Assembly (NCBI GenBank): GCA_964396895.1
Contig: CAYNGJ010000002.1
Location: 62,001 to 126,000, forward strand
Direction: 5' to 3'
DNA: 64,000 nucleotides
DNA from: UBA2334 sp964396895
Lineage (GTDB): Bacteria; Pseudomonadota; Gammaproteobacteria; Burkholderiales; Burkholderiaceae_C
Both the position numbers and the translations under genes were made by a program. Below the pieces are notes generated by a model. The model did not search any database. It was given only the letters and a program-made list of their open reading frames with translations, and was not told the DNA's origin. Shown here one piece after another: positions 35,832 through 43,592 of the stretch (positions are counted from its first letter, which is position 1; each line of letters opens with the position of its first letter).

Positions 35832-37295
35832 TCAAGCCAAGGCGGGTTGGCTTTGCGGCATGGCCTGGTGGGCCACCGCAGCAAGATCACGCCCAAGGCC
35901 CACGCCCTGCTTCAGCGCCTGCACGCCCAGCGCATTGCGCCTGCCTATGCCGTGGTAAGCCACGCCCATCTCCTGCAAGGTGTCAGGGTCGTACAGGTTG
36001 CGGCCATCCAGCACCAGAGGGTGGTGCATCTGTTCGACCATGGCGGAAAAGTCGGGATTGTGGAAGCACTTCCACTCCGTGACGATGAGCAGCGCATGGG
36101 CATCCGTCAACGCCTCCATGGGCGTGGGAGCCAGTTGCAGGCGGTCCAGCTCGCTCCAGGGCCTGCCCAGGTCTTGTGCCAGTGCGGCTTGTGCCTCCGA
36201 GGTCGCCACCGGGTCGTGCAGCACCAGGGTGGCACCCAGGCGGTACAGCGCCGCCACGATGTGACGGCTGGGGGCCTCGCGCATGTCGTTGGTGTTGGGC
36301 TTGAAGGCCAGGCCCCACACCGCCAGGCGCACACCGCGCAGATCTGGCCCAAACACCTTCAGCACCATGTCCACCAGGGTGTGCTTTTGCGTGGCATTCA
36401 CGCGCTCCACAGCCGCCACCACTTGCATGCCACAACCGTGTTGCCCGGCGGCGTGTACCAAGGCGCGGGTGTCTTTGGGGAAGCAACTTCCCCCATAGCC
36501 GGTACCGGCGTACAAAAAACCATGGCCAATGCGCGGGTCCAGCCCCATGCCTCGGCGCACGCTGTCCACATCAGCGCCGAGCTGGTCGGCCAGCAACGCC
36601 ACCTCGTTCATGAACGAAATGCGGGTGGCCAGCATGGCGTTGGACGCGTATTTGGTCAGCTCTGCGCTGGCCACGTCCATCCACACCGTGCGGTCGTGGT
36701 GGCGGTTGAAGGGCACATACAGCCTGGCCATCCATTGCCTGGCACGCTCGCCCGCAGCGCCGGGCTCAACCCCAACCACGATGCGGTCTGGCCGCATGAA
36801 GTCGTCGATGGCGGCGCCTTCCTTCAGAAACTCGGGGTTGGACACCACCGACACCTCGGCACCCACCTCGCCACGCAACGCCAACTGGCTGCTGATGACC
36901 CCTTGCACGCGGGCAGCCGTGCCCACGGGCACGGTGGATTTGTTCACCACCACCTTAAAGCCGGTGGTGTGCTCGCCAATGTCGCGGGCCACGGCCAGCA
37001 CATGCTGCAGGTCGGCAGAGCCGTCTTCCAGCGGTGGCGTGCCCACGGCAATGAACACCACCTCGGCACCGTCCAGCGCCTGCGCCATGCTGGTGGTGAA
37101 CAGCAGGCGGCCTGCGGACAGGTTGCGACCCACCATGTCCTCCAGCCCTGGCTCGTAAATGGGAATGCCCCCCGCCTGCAACAGCGCCACGCGCACCGGA
37201 TCATGGTCCACGCCCACGACCCGGTTACCCGATTCGGCCAGGCATGCCGCCGTCACCAGCCCCACATACCCGGCACCTACCACCACAACTTTCAT
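35832..37295 (-). CDS. ugd: UDP-glucose 6-dehydrogenase
   Basis: This enzyme oxidises UDP-glucose to UDP-glucuronate with NAD+. The 487-residue product has the Rossmann start MKVVVVGAGYVGLVTAACLA, the catalytic cysteine in YGGSCFPKDT, and the C-terminal UDP-binding portion with GLAFKPNTNDMREAPS. It is about 40 residues longer than typical bacterial Ugd because of a C-terminal tail (QALKQGVGLGRDLAAVAHQA) of unknown role. The minus-strand ATG at 37295 has AAGGAG at good spacing. It is divergent from the PlcP-like gene with facing PHO-box-like sites, so UDP-glucuronate for glucuronosyl lipids or for polysaccharide are both possible. Confidence 0.96.
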   Translation of the reverse strand: MKVVVVGAGYVGLVTAACLAESGNRVVGVDHDPVRVALLQAGGIPIYEPGLEDMVGRNLSAGRLLFTTSMAQALDGAEVVFIAVGTPPLEDGSADLQHVLAVARDIGEHTTGFKVVVNKSTVPVGTAARVQGVISSQLALRGEVGAEVSVVSNPEFLKEGAAIDDFMRPDRIVVGVEPGAAGERARQWMARLYVPFNRHHDRTVWMDVASAELTKYASNAMLATRISFMNEVALLADQLGADVDSVRRGMGLDPRIGHGFLYAGTGYGGSCFPKDTRALVHAAGQHGCGMQVVAAVERVNATQKHTLVDMVLKVFGPDLRGVRLAVWGLAFKPNTNDMREAPSRHIVAALYRLGATLVLHDPVATSEAQAALAQDLGRPWSELDRLQLAPTPMEALTDAHALLIVTEWKCFHNPDFSAMVEQMHHPLVLDGRNLYDPDTLQEMGVAYHGIGRRNALGVQALKQGVGLGRDLAAVAHQAMPQSQPALA

Positions 37296-37358
37296 GGCAA
37301 CTCCTTGAACAAGTTGCCCCATGCTGAACAGCCGGTGTGTAGCCACGATGGCAAAGCC

Positions 37359-37376
37359 GTGACATTTTCTTGACGT
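37359..37376 (-). promoter_or_regulatory. PHO-box-like site for ugd
   Basis: On the minus strand ACGTCAA-GAAA-ATGTCAC has 7-4-7 spacing with 4/7 and 5/7 matches to CTGTCAT, 64 bp before the ugd start. Confidence 0.4.
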
Positions 37377-37390
37377 GTGCCAGGGGTCAA

Positions 37391-37408
37391 AAGTCACAAA
37401 AATTTCAT
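37391..37408 (+). promoter_or_regulatory. PHO-box-like site for the PlcP-like gene
   Basis: AAGTCAC-AAAA-ATTTCAT has 7-4-7 spacing with 4/7 and 5/7 matches to CTGTCAT. This is one of the weaker sites of the set, supported by position. Confidence 0.4.
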
Positions 37409-37548
37409 TGCCCTGCCATGAAACCGCCATGCCGCGCCACCACCATGGCCAGACCACCCACTACTGCAGAAAAAGCCATGCGGAACGCGTCCATGCCCCT
37501 CACCAGCCCCACGGACCGATCAGAGTTGGAACTGAAATGGGCGGCGCC

Positions 37549-38511
37549 ATGATGCAGTTTGCCCCGCCCCCCCGCTCGCCTTCCGGACCCTTGTTCAAGT
37601 CCTTTGGTCGAGGGGCAGATGCCTCCATGGGCGCCCTGTTGGGCGCCAGCGCCACAGAACCCGCCGCACAGGACCCGGAAGACCCCGACAACCACCCCGC
37701 ACCGGGCGGCATGCGGGTGCGCAGCCTGTTCATTTCAGACCTGCACCTGGGTACCCCCGGCTGCCAAGCCGAGGCGCTGCTGGCCTTTCTGAAGGCCTAC
37801 CCCAGCGAACGCCTCTACCTGCTGGGCGACATCATTGACGGCTGGCAACTGCGCCGCCGCTGGTACTGGCCGCAAAGCCACAACGACGTGGTGCAAAAAA
37901 TCCTGAAACGCGCCCGCAAGGGCTGCAAGGTGGTGTTTATTCCAGGGAATCATGACGAGTTCGCACGGCATTTCACGGGCCACCACTTTGGTGGCGTGGA
38001 GGTATTGAGAGAGGCCGTTCACACCACCTTGGAAGGCAAGCGGCTGTGGCTGATCCATGGCGACCACTTTGACGGTGTCATTCAGTACGCCAAGTGGCTG
38101 GCCTATGTGGGCGACAACCTGTACGAACTGACGCTGCGGCTGAACACCCATTTCAATTCCCTGCGGGCCAAGTTGGGCCTGCCCTATTGGTCACTCTCGC
38201 GGTACCTGAAGCACAAGGTCAAGTCGGCGGTGAGCTACGTGAACAAGTTTGAGGAAGCGGTCGCCGCCGAAGCGCGCGAGCGTGGGCATGACGGTGTGGT
38301 GTGCGGGCACATTCACCACGCAGAAATGCGGACCATTGACGGCACGCTGTACTGCAACGACGGCGACTGGGTAGAAAGCCTGAGCGCCCTGGTGGAGCAC
38401 ACCGATGGGCGCCTGGAGGTGCTGCACTGGAGTGCGCCAAACGGCGGCGTGGGAGCCACCGCCACCAGCGCCACCAGCGCCAGCGCCGCATCATCCACCG
38501 CGCAGGCTTGA
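37549..38511 (+). CDS. plcP: PlcP-like metallophosphoesterase (phospholipase C of phosphate-stress lipid turnover)
   Basis: The calcineurin-like domain starts near MRVRSLFISDLHLGT (37711) and contains LLGDIIDGWQLRRRWYWPQ, IPGNHDEF, LIHGDHFDGVIQYAKW and VVCGHIHHAEM, which cover all metal-binding motifs. The mix of WYWPQSHNDVVQK and YWSLSRYLKHKVKSAV follows, as I recall it, the PlcP group of proteobacteria, which removes phospho-head groups from phospholipids, rather than LpxH. The product is 320 residues from ATG 37549; the first 54 are a Pro/Ala-rich extension, and translation from 37711 would give the usual family length (about 266). A UDP-diacylglucosamine pyrophosphatase activity is the main alternative. 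Neighbouring ugd and glycosyltransferase genes, and PHO-box-like sites, favour lipid remodelling. Confidence 0.8.
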   Translation: MMQFAPPPRSPSGPLFKSFGRGADASMGALLGASATEPAAQDPEDPDNHPAPGGMRVRSLFISDLHLGTPGCQAEALLAFLKAYPSERLYLLGDIIDGWQLRRRWYWPQSHNDVVQKILKRARKGCKVVFIPGNHDEFARHFTGHHFGGVEVLREAVHTTLEGKRLWLIHGDHFDGVIQYAKWLAYVGDNLYELTLRLNTHFNSLRAKLGLPYWSLSRYLKHKVKSAVSYVNKFEEAVAAEARERGHDGVVCGHIHHAEMRTIDGTLYCNDGDWVESLSALVEHTDGRLEVLHWSAPNGGVGATATSATSASAASSTAQA

Positions 38512-38545
38512 CGCCCCAGGCCGCTGGCCAGCGCGCCCTGCCAGG

Positions 38546-38563
38546 CATTCACACGCCTGTCAC
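38546..38563 (+). promoter_or_regulatory. PHO-box-like site upstream of a short ORF
   Basis: CATTCAC-ACGC-CTGTCAC has 7-4-7 spacing and 4/7 and 6/7 matches to CTGTCAT, and shares 13 of 18 positions with the site at 34408. The gene it once served may be the degraded segment at 38627-38910. Confidence 0.45.
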
Positions 38564-38626
38564 AGCGGGGCGTTAGCGTGGCGAATTTACTTACCGTTGA
38601 GCCCTTTCGCTCTGCTGGAAGCCCCC

Positions 38627-38740
38627 ATGAACCCCAACCATGCCCTGCTGAGTCGCATCCATGCCGAGCTGATCGACGGGATCGCAACCGTCCAGCTGCG
38701 TACATGTGTGCATCACGAAAGCAATGCAGTTTGCGCATGA
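38627..38740 (+). CDS. Short ORF of unknown function, possible gene remnant
   Basis: The 37-residue reading frame starts MNPNHALLSRIHAELIDGIA after GGAAG and ends in an ATGA overlap with the following ORF. I do not recognise it. It lies 64 bp after a PHO-box-like site. Its short length and the damaged frame next to it suggest a truncated gene rather than an intact small protein. Confidence 0.35.
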   Translation: MNPNHALLSRIHAELIDGIATVQLRTCVHHESNAVCA

Positions 38741-38910
38741 AAACCGTCACCATTGCGCCCGTTCGAATGGGGCCCCAGTTTCGGTCGGACATTGAGAACG
38801 CGCTTGAGGCCGGTGAAACTTTGGCCTCGCTCGTGGAAACGAAGTGACCCGGCGGCAGGTTCAATCGGAGTTTGTGCGCCGAGCGGCAAGGTGCTGGTAT
38901 TTCAGGGGCA
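38737..38910 (+). pseudogene. Frameshifted small gene, antitoxin- or regulator-like
   Basis: The frame begins MKTVTIAPVRMGPQFRSDIE and runs ALEAGETLASLVETK before a stop at 38845. In the next frame, VTRRQVQSEFVRRAAR continues in the style of a small DNA-binding antitoxin (a Ser/Arg-rich FVRR motif), then becomes unrelated sequence. This pattern looks like one small coding region broken by a frameshift and truncated. No intact toxin partner is visible nearby. The family assignment is only by look. Confidence 0.4.
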
Positions 38911-38936
38911 CACACCGCACGCACCGCCACCGCCCA

Positions 38937-39164
38937 TCAGTCCTCCCGCCGCGCCCCCGGCTCAGGCGGCGTTTTCGCCAAAGCCCACATCAGCCGCAAG
39001 CCCAGCACCGCGTTGCCCACGGCAAACGCCGCCACCGCCGCGGCCAGCGTGGGGGGCAGGGGGTAAGTGCGCACCACCCAGGCCAGCAGGGTGGACAGGG
39101 CGTTGAGCACCACCACCACCCAAAACAAGGGGTTGCGGGGTTGCCACAGGCGCTGCCATTTCAT
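38937..39164 (-). CDS. Small membrane protein of unknown function
   Basis: The 75-residue product has two hydrophobic segments (LFWVVVVLNALSTLLAWVV and TLAAAVAAFAVGNAVLGLRL) and a charged C-terminus (PPEPGARRED). The start MKWQRLWQPRNPLF with an aromatic N-terminus looks natural for a membrane protein. I cannot assign a function. It stands alone, downstream of slyX with a dispersed repeat between them, and may be read from the amtB-slyX direction. Confidence 0.65.
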   Translation of the reverse strand: MKWQRLWQPRNPLFWVVVVLNALSTLLAWVVRTYPLPPTLAAAVAAFAVGNAVLGLRLMWALAKTPPEPGARRED

Positions 39165-39220
39165 GCGGCGGTGGCCTGTTGGGGCAGGCCAAGAAGCGGT
39201 GCAACATGGGTGAATTTATT

Positions 39221-39272
39221 CATAGCAAACTAGTCAATGAATAAAAGCGCTGGCGGTATATTTTGCTTAAAA
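39221..39272 (+). repeat. Dispersed repeat copy upstream of slyX 3' end
   Basis: CATAGCAAACTAGTCAATGA is followed by AAAAGCGCTGGCGGTAT and TTGCTTAAAAC. It is an almost complete copy in a purely intergenic setting. Confidence 0.7.
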
Positions 39273-39279
39273 CATGCAT

Positions 39280-39513
39280 TCAATAATGCGGCGGCAACTC
39301 GTCGGCCAGACTGCGGAACACCGGTGCGCCGCTGTCGGCGGACTGCTGGCGCAGCAGGTTGACTTCGCGGCGCAGGTGGTCAATCGCTTGCTGCTGCTGG
39401 GCCACGATCTGGTTCAGGGTGTCCAGCAGGTCTTCGCTGTAGCTGGCCTTGATTTCCAGCTCGGTCAGGCGGCGCTCGCTGTCGGCGGGGGTGGGGTCGG
39501 GGGTGGGCTTCAT
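39280..39513 (-). CDS. slyX: SlyX-family protein
   Basis: The 77-residue protein is a short coiled coil of the SlyX family, with ELEIKASYSEDLLDTLNQIV and the following Gln-rich heptads (AQQQQAIDHLRREVNLLRQQ) and the typical C-terminal PPHY end. The ATG at 39513 was chosen because the family starts close to the coiled coil. The molecular function of SlyX is unknown. It lies 74 bp after amtB on the same strand and could be expressed from the sigma-54 promoter of amtB. Confidence 0.9.
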   Translation of the reverse strand: MKPTPDPTPADSERRLTELEIKASYSEDLLDTLNQIVAQQQQAIDHLRREVNLLRQQSADSGAPVFRSLADELPPHY

Positions 39514-39587
39514 GGGCGTATTGGAACCCAAACCGCCGCCCAAACCCCACCTGCCCACACACCGGCCCCTTCAGGCTGGTGGGGTGT

Positions 39588-40790
39588 TCACCAGCTCACT
39601 TCGCGGTCGGGCGTGGCGCTGATGCGGTGGGCCGTCAGGTCGGCGCCGTCGTACTCTTCTTCTTGCGTCATGCGCAGGCCCAGTGTGAGCTTGAGCGTGC
39701 CGTACACGACCACGCCGCCCAGCAGCGCCCAGGTCACGCCCATGGCGGTGCCCAGCAGTTGGGCGCCCAGGCTCACGCCGCCCAGGCCACCCAGGGCGGT
39801 GCTGCCAAAAATGCCGGCCGCAATGCCGCCCCAGGTGCCGCACAGGCCGTGCAGGGGCCACACGCCCAGCACGTCGTCAATCTTCCAGCGGTTTTGCGTG
39901 AGGGTGAACATGCTCACAAACAGCGCGCCGGCCACGGCGCCCACCACCAGGGCGCCCAGCGGGTGCATCAGGTCAGAGCCCGCACACACCGCCACCAGGC
40001 CGGCCAGCGGGCCGTTGTGCACAAAGCCGGGGTCGTTTTTGCCCGCCACCAGCGCGGCCAGTGTGCCGCCCACCATGGCCATCAGGGAGTTGACGGCCAC
40101 CAGGCCCGAAATTTTGTCCACCGTCTGCGCGCTCATGACGTTGAAGCCGAACCAGCCCACGCACAAAATCCACGCGCCCAGCGCCAGAAACGGGATGCTG
40201 GACGGCGGGTGGGCCGACATGCCGCCGTCTTTGCGGTAGCGGTTGGCGCGGGCGCCCAGCAGCAGCACGGCGGGCAGGGCAATCCAGCCACCCACGGCGT
40301 GCACCACCACGGAACCGGCAAAGTCGTGGAACTCGGCGCCGGTGGTGGCCAGTATCCAGTCTTGCACGCCGAAGTGTTTGTTCCAGGCAATGCCTTCAAA
40401 GAACGGGTAGACCACACCCACAATGACGGCTGTGGCAATGAGCTGTGGCCAGAACTTGGCCCGCTCGGCAATGCCGCCCGAGATGATGGCGGGGATGGCC
40501 GCCGCAAAGGTCAGCAAAAAGAAAAACTTGACCAGCTCGTAGCCGTTCTTGGCGGCCAGTTGCTCGGCGCCCACCAAAAAAGTGGTGCCGTAGGCCACGG
40601 CATAGCCCACCACAAAGTACGCGACGGTGGACACGGAGAAGTCCACCAGAATTTTCACCAGGGCGTTGACCTGGTTCTTTTTGCGGACCGTGCCCAACTC
40701 CAAAAAAGCAAACCCGGCGTGCATGGCCAACACCATGATGCCTCCCAACAAGATGAACAGTGCATCCGTGCCCTGTTTCAGTGCGTCCAT
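39588..40790 (-). CDS. amtB: Ammonium transporter
   Basis: The 400-residue inner-membrane protein has the Amt pattern of eleven hydrophobic helices. The conserved pore histidines are seen in AEFHDFAGSVVVH and SDLMHPLGALVVG, and the substrate vestibule motif in ISGGIAERAKFWPQL. The ATG at 40790 follows GGAG on the minus strand; an upstream in-frame start at 40907 would include the promoter. No glnK lies beside it, which is unusual for nitrogen-regulated amtB but not rare in this group. A sigma-54 promoter 60 bp upstream indicates NtrC control. Confidence 0.96.
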   Translation of the reverse strand: MDALKQGTDALFILLGGIMVLAMHAGFAFLELGTVRKKNQVNALVKILVDFSVSTVAYFVVGYAVAYGTTFLVGAEQLAAKNGYELVKFFFLLTFAAAIPAIISGGIAERAKFWPQLIATAVIVGVVYPFFEGIAWNKHFGVQDWILATTGAEFHDFAGSVVVHAVGGWIALPAVLLLGARANRYRKDGGMSAHPPSSIPFLALGAWILCVGWFGFNVMSAQTVDKISGLVAVNSLMAMVGGTLAALVAGKNDPGFVHNGPLAGLVAVCAGSDLMHPLGALVVGAVAGALFVSMFTLTQNRWKIDDVLGVWPLHGLCGTWGGIAAGIFGSTALGGLGGVSLGAQLLGTAMGVTWALLGGVVVYGTLKLTLGLRMTQEEEYDGADLTAHRISATPDREVSW

Positions 40791-40861
40791 GCGAACTCCG
40801 TTTGGTGTGATGAATGAATTTGGTGCATTTCCAGGCACCTCAAAAATGTGCACCGCCATGA

Positions 40862-40877
40862 AGCAAGAAGTGTGCCT
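40862..40877 (-). promoter_or_regulatory. Sigma-54 promoter of amtB
   Basis: On the minus strand AGGCACACTTCTTGCT matches the consensus TGGCAC-N5-TTGC: GG at -24 and GC at -12 are exactly 10 bp apart. The predicted start is about 60 bp before the amtB ATG. This predicts NtrC-dependent expression under nitrogen limitation. Confidence 0.8.
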
Positions 40878-40994
40878 AATTTTGGTGCAATGCTCAAAAT
40901 CGTGCATGAGTTGCCCCGCTGTGGGGCGTGTGCGGGCTTGCTGCTGCCTTGCTGGACCTGCGCTTGGTGGGGTTGCCGTGGTTGGGCCGTTCCT

Positions 40995-41936
40995 TCAACT
41001 GCCTTGGGGCAGCGTCAGCAGGCGGCCATAGGTTTCGGCCAAGTGGCTTTCGGCGCGCTCCAGCATGAAGTAGCGAAACGCCTCGGCCGCGGGTGACAGC
41101 ATTTTGGACAGTGTGTGCACCACGTTCCAGGCCCGCACGATGGGGGTGCCCTCCACATCCAGCACGGCAATGAGCTTGTGCTCCAACTCCAGCCCGATGG
41201 TGTGCAGCGACAAAAAGCTCAGGCCCAGCCCGGCCATGACGGCTTGTTTGATGGTTTCGTTGCTGGTCATTTCCATGACCACGCGGGGTTCGGTGCGGTA
41301 GGGCTCCAGGAATTTTTCCATGGCCGCGCGGGTGCCCGAGCCGCGCTCACGCACGATGAAGCCGTGCGGCTGCAGGCTGTCCACCGTGGGGTGACCGAAC
41401 TTGAGCAAGGGGTGGTCCACCGGAGCCACAAACACGTGGGGGTGGGCGGCAAACGGTTCGGCGCGGGTGGCCAGCTCTTTGGGCGGGCGGCCCATGATGG
41501 CAATGTCCACCTCGTTGCCTTGCAGCATGTTGAGCAATTGCTCGCGGTTGCCCACCGCCAGGCGGATTTCCACCCCCTCGTGCTCGCGCTTGAACTCGCC
41601 CAGCAGGCGGGGCAAAAAATACTTGGCCGTGCTGACCATGCCGATGGTGAGCGTGCCGGTTTCCAGGTGTTGCAGGCGGGCGGCGGTGTCTTCGGCATCT
41701 TTCAGGGTGGCCAGCATCTTGCGGGCGTACACCAGCATGTACTCGCCGGTGGTGGTCAGGCTCACGCGGCGACCACTGCGCTCGAACAGGGCCGAGCCCA
41801 CATGCCCCTCCAGCTCTTTGATTTGCATGGTCACCGCCGGTGGGGTGAGGTGCAAGGCCTCGGCGGCGCGGGCAAAGCTGAGGTGGCGGGCCACTTCGCT
41901 GAACACCCTGAGCTGTCGGAAGGTGGCGTTTCTCAT
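40995..41936 (-). CDS. cbbR: Second CbbR-type LysR regulator, divergent from cbb operon II
   Basis: The 313-residue protein starts MRNATFRQLRVFSEVARHLS with helix-turn-helix FARAAEALHLTPPAVTMQIK, followed by the CbbR effector domain (GMVSTAKYFLPRLLGEFK and GNREQLLNMLQGNEVDIAIM). It resembles the regulator at 19637 along its whole length but differs in many positions, so it is a paralogue, not a recent copy. The gene is divergent from cbbY with 147 bp between, holding a TTA-N7-TAA motif. AAGGAA precedes the ATG. It probably senses Calvin-cycle metabolites to activate cbbYEFPTZGKA, and could cross-regulate the RuBisCO operon. Confidence 0.93.
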   Translation of the reverse strand: MRNATFRQLRVFSEVARHLSFARAAEALHLTPPAVTMQIKELEGHVGSALFERSGRRVSLTTTGEYMLVYARKMLATLKDAEDTAARLQHLETGTLTIGMVSTAKYFLPRLLGEFKREHEGVEIRLAVGNREQLLNMLQGNEVDIAIMGRPPKELATRAEPFAAHPHVFVAPVDHPLLKFGHPTVDSLQPHGFIVRERGSGTRAAMEKFLEPYRTEPRVVMEMTSNETIKQAVMAGLGLSFLSLHTIGLELEHKLIAVLDVEGTPIVRAWNVVHTLSKMLSPAAEAFRYFMLERAESHLAETYGRLLTLPQGS

Positions 41937-41943
41937 TCAGTGT

Positions 41944-41985
41944 TTCCTTAACTGAAATAAAAGGAATTGTGAATTTACCTTATTC
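41944..41985. promoter_or_regulatory. Probable CbbR site for cbb operon II
   Basis: TTCCTT (41944) and AAGGAA (41961) form an inverted repeat that contains TTA-ACTGAAA-TAA (41948-41960), fitting the LysR T-N11-A and CbbR TNA-N7-TNA pattern. GAAT-N7-ATTC (41971-41985) is a second dyad in phase. Binding is inferred. Confidence 0.6.
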
Positions 41986-42083
41986 AATTGACTGCTTATA
42001 GTTGCCCAACGCCTGAATGTTGAACCCCACTGCTGCTGCTGGTGGGGTGATTCAGCCCCCTTGTTTGTGCAGGAGAACGCCCC

Positions 42084-42836
42084 ATGCTGCAAGCCTTGAT
42101 TTTTGATGTGGATGGCACCTTGGCCGACACCGAGCAGGCCCACCTGGCTGCGTTCAACCACGCTTTTGCGCAAGAGGGCATGGGTTGGCACTGGGACGAG
42201 GCGCTGTACACCGAGTTGCTCAACATCTCGGGCGGCAAAGAGCGCATGCTGCATTACTGGCAGCGGGTGCAGCCCGACGTGAAGGACATTGGCGGTGCCG
42301 GTGTGCGCGACACCATTGCCCGCCTGCACGAGCTCAAAACCGCCGCTTACGAAAGCGCGGTGCAAAGTGGCGCGGTCAGCCTGCGCCCTGGGGTGTTGCG
42401 CCTGATGAGCGAGGCCGCCGCCGCCAACATTCGCCTGGCCATTGCCACCACCACCTCGCCCGTGAACATTGCGGCGCTGCTGACCAAGGCCATTGGCCCC
42501 GACTGGCGCACCCACTTTGTGGCCATTGGCGACGCGTCCACCGCGCCCCACAAAAAGCCCCATCCGCAGGTGTACCTGCAAATGCTGGCCGCACTGGACC
42601 TGCCCGCCAGTGAGTGCCTGGCCCTGGAAGACTCCAACAACGGCCTGCGTGCCGCCACGGCGGCGGGCTTGCCCACGGTGATCACCCCCACCTCGTACAC
42701 CAGCCACCACGATTTTTCGGGGGCTTTGCGGGTGGTGGATGACCTGGGGGCCGTCGGCCTGGGCCAGCTGCGGGCCTGGCATGCCGAGGCCACCCAGCCA
42801 ATGGCCAAGGCCCCGCGTTCGCCCGTGGTGTCCTGA
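42084..42836 (+). CDS. cbbY: CbbY-type HAD phosphatase
   Basis: The 250-residue HAD-superfamily enzyme has the nucleophile motif LIFDVDGTLADTE, the cap domain, a motif with KPHPQVYL and the late motif LALEDSNNGLRAA. CbbY removes phosphate from xylulose-1,5-bisphosphate, an inhibitor of RuBisCO. It is the first gene of operon II and starts with GGAG at good spacing. The gap to cbbE is 60 bp. Confidence 0.92.
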   Translation: MLQALIFDVDGTLADTEQAHLAAFNHAFAQEGMGWHWDEALYTELLNISGGKERMLHYWQRVQPDVKDIGGAGVRDTIARLHELKTAAYESAVQSGAVSLRPGVLRLMSEAAAANIRLAIATTTSPVNIAALLTKAIGPDWRTHFVAIGDASTAPHKKPHPQVYLQMLAALDLPASECLALEDSNNGLRAATAAGLPTVITPTSYTSHHDFSGALRVVDDLGAVGLGQLRAWHAEATQPMAKAPRSPVVS

Positions 42837-42896
42837 GGGCGGGACAATACGGTTTGCCCATCCCCCTTCCAACCCCCCATTTTTCTCTGCCCGACC

Positions 42897-43592
42897 ATGA
42901 GCACTTCCCACATCCGCATTGCCCCGTCCATTTTGTCTGCCGACTTTGCCCGCCTGGGCGAAGAGGTGCGGGCCATCGAAGCCGCCGGGGCCGACCTGGT
43001 GCACTTTGACGTGATGGACAACCACTACGTGCCCAACCTGACCATTGGCCCGCTGGTGTGCGAAGCCATTCGCCCCCACGTGAAAATTGGCATCGACGTG
43101 CACCTGATGGTCGAGCCAGTGGACTCGCTCATTCCGCTGTTTGCCAAAGCGGGCGCCAACATCATCACCTTCCACCCCGAGGCCAGTCGCCATGTGGACC
43201 GCACGCTGCAGCTCATCCGCGACCACGGTTGCAAAGCGGGCCTGGTGCTCAACCCCGCCACCCCCGTGCAGGTGCTGGACCACGTGTGGGACAAGCTGGA
43301 CATGGTGCTGCTGATGAGCGTGAACCCTGGCTTTGGTGGCCAGAAGTTCATCCCCAGCACGCTGGCCAAGCTGCGCACCCTCCGCGCGGCCATTGAGGCG
43401 CACAAGGCCGCCGGTGGCCAGGACATCTGGCTGCAAGTGGACGGTGGCGTGAAGGTGGACAACATTGCCGAGATTGTTCGCGCCGGTGCCGACACCTGTG
43501 TGGCGGGCAGCGCCGTGTTCGGTGCGCCCGATGCCGGTGGGGGCTACCACGGTGTCATGAAGGCCTTGCGCGCCGAGGCCGCCAAGGCCTGA
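42897..43592 (+). CDS. cbbE: Ribulose-phosphate 3-epimerase
   Basis: This 231-residue TIM-barrel enzyme interconverts ribulose 5-phosphate and xylulose 5-phosphate in the Calvin and pentose phosphate pathways. Seen are IAPSILSADFARLGEEV, DVMDNHYVPNLTIGP, DVHLMVEPVD, LMSVNPGFGGQKF and VDGGVKVDN, covering the metal ligands and phosphate loop. It starts 60 bp after cbbY, and a 180-bp spacer precedes cbbF. Confidence 0.97.
   Translation: MSTSHIRIAPSILSADFARLGEEVRAIEAAGADLVHFDVMDNHYVPNLTIGPLVCEAIRPHVKIGIDVHLMVEPVDSLIPLFAKAGANIITFHPEASRHVDRTLQLIRDHGCKAGLVLNPATPVQVLDHVWDKLDMVLLMSVNPGFGGQKFIPSTLAKLRTLRAAIEAHKAAGGQDIWLQVDGGVKVDNIAEIVRAGADTCVAGSAVFGAPDAGGGYHGVMKALRAEAAKA

Noticed and set aside
37418..37552. 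Possible upstream ORF of 44 codons overlapping the plcP start in ATGA fashion
   Set aside because: No ribosome site and no recognisable sequence; the true plcP start is itself uncertain, so coupling cannot be argued.
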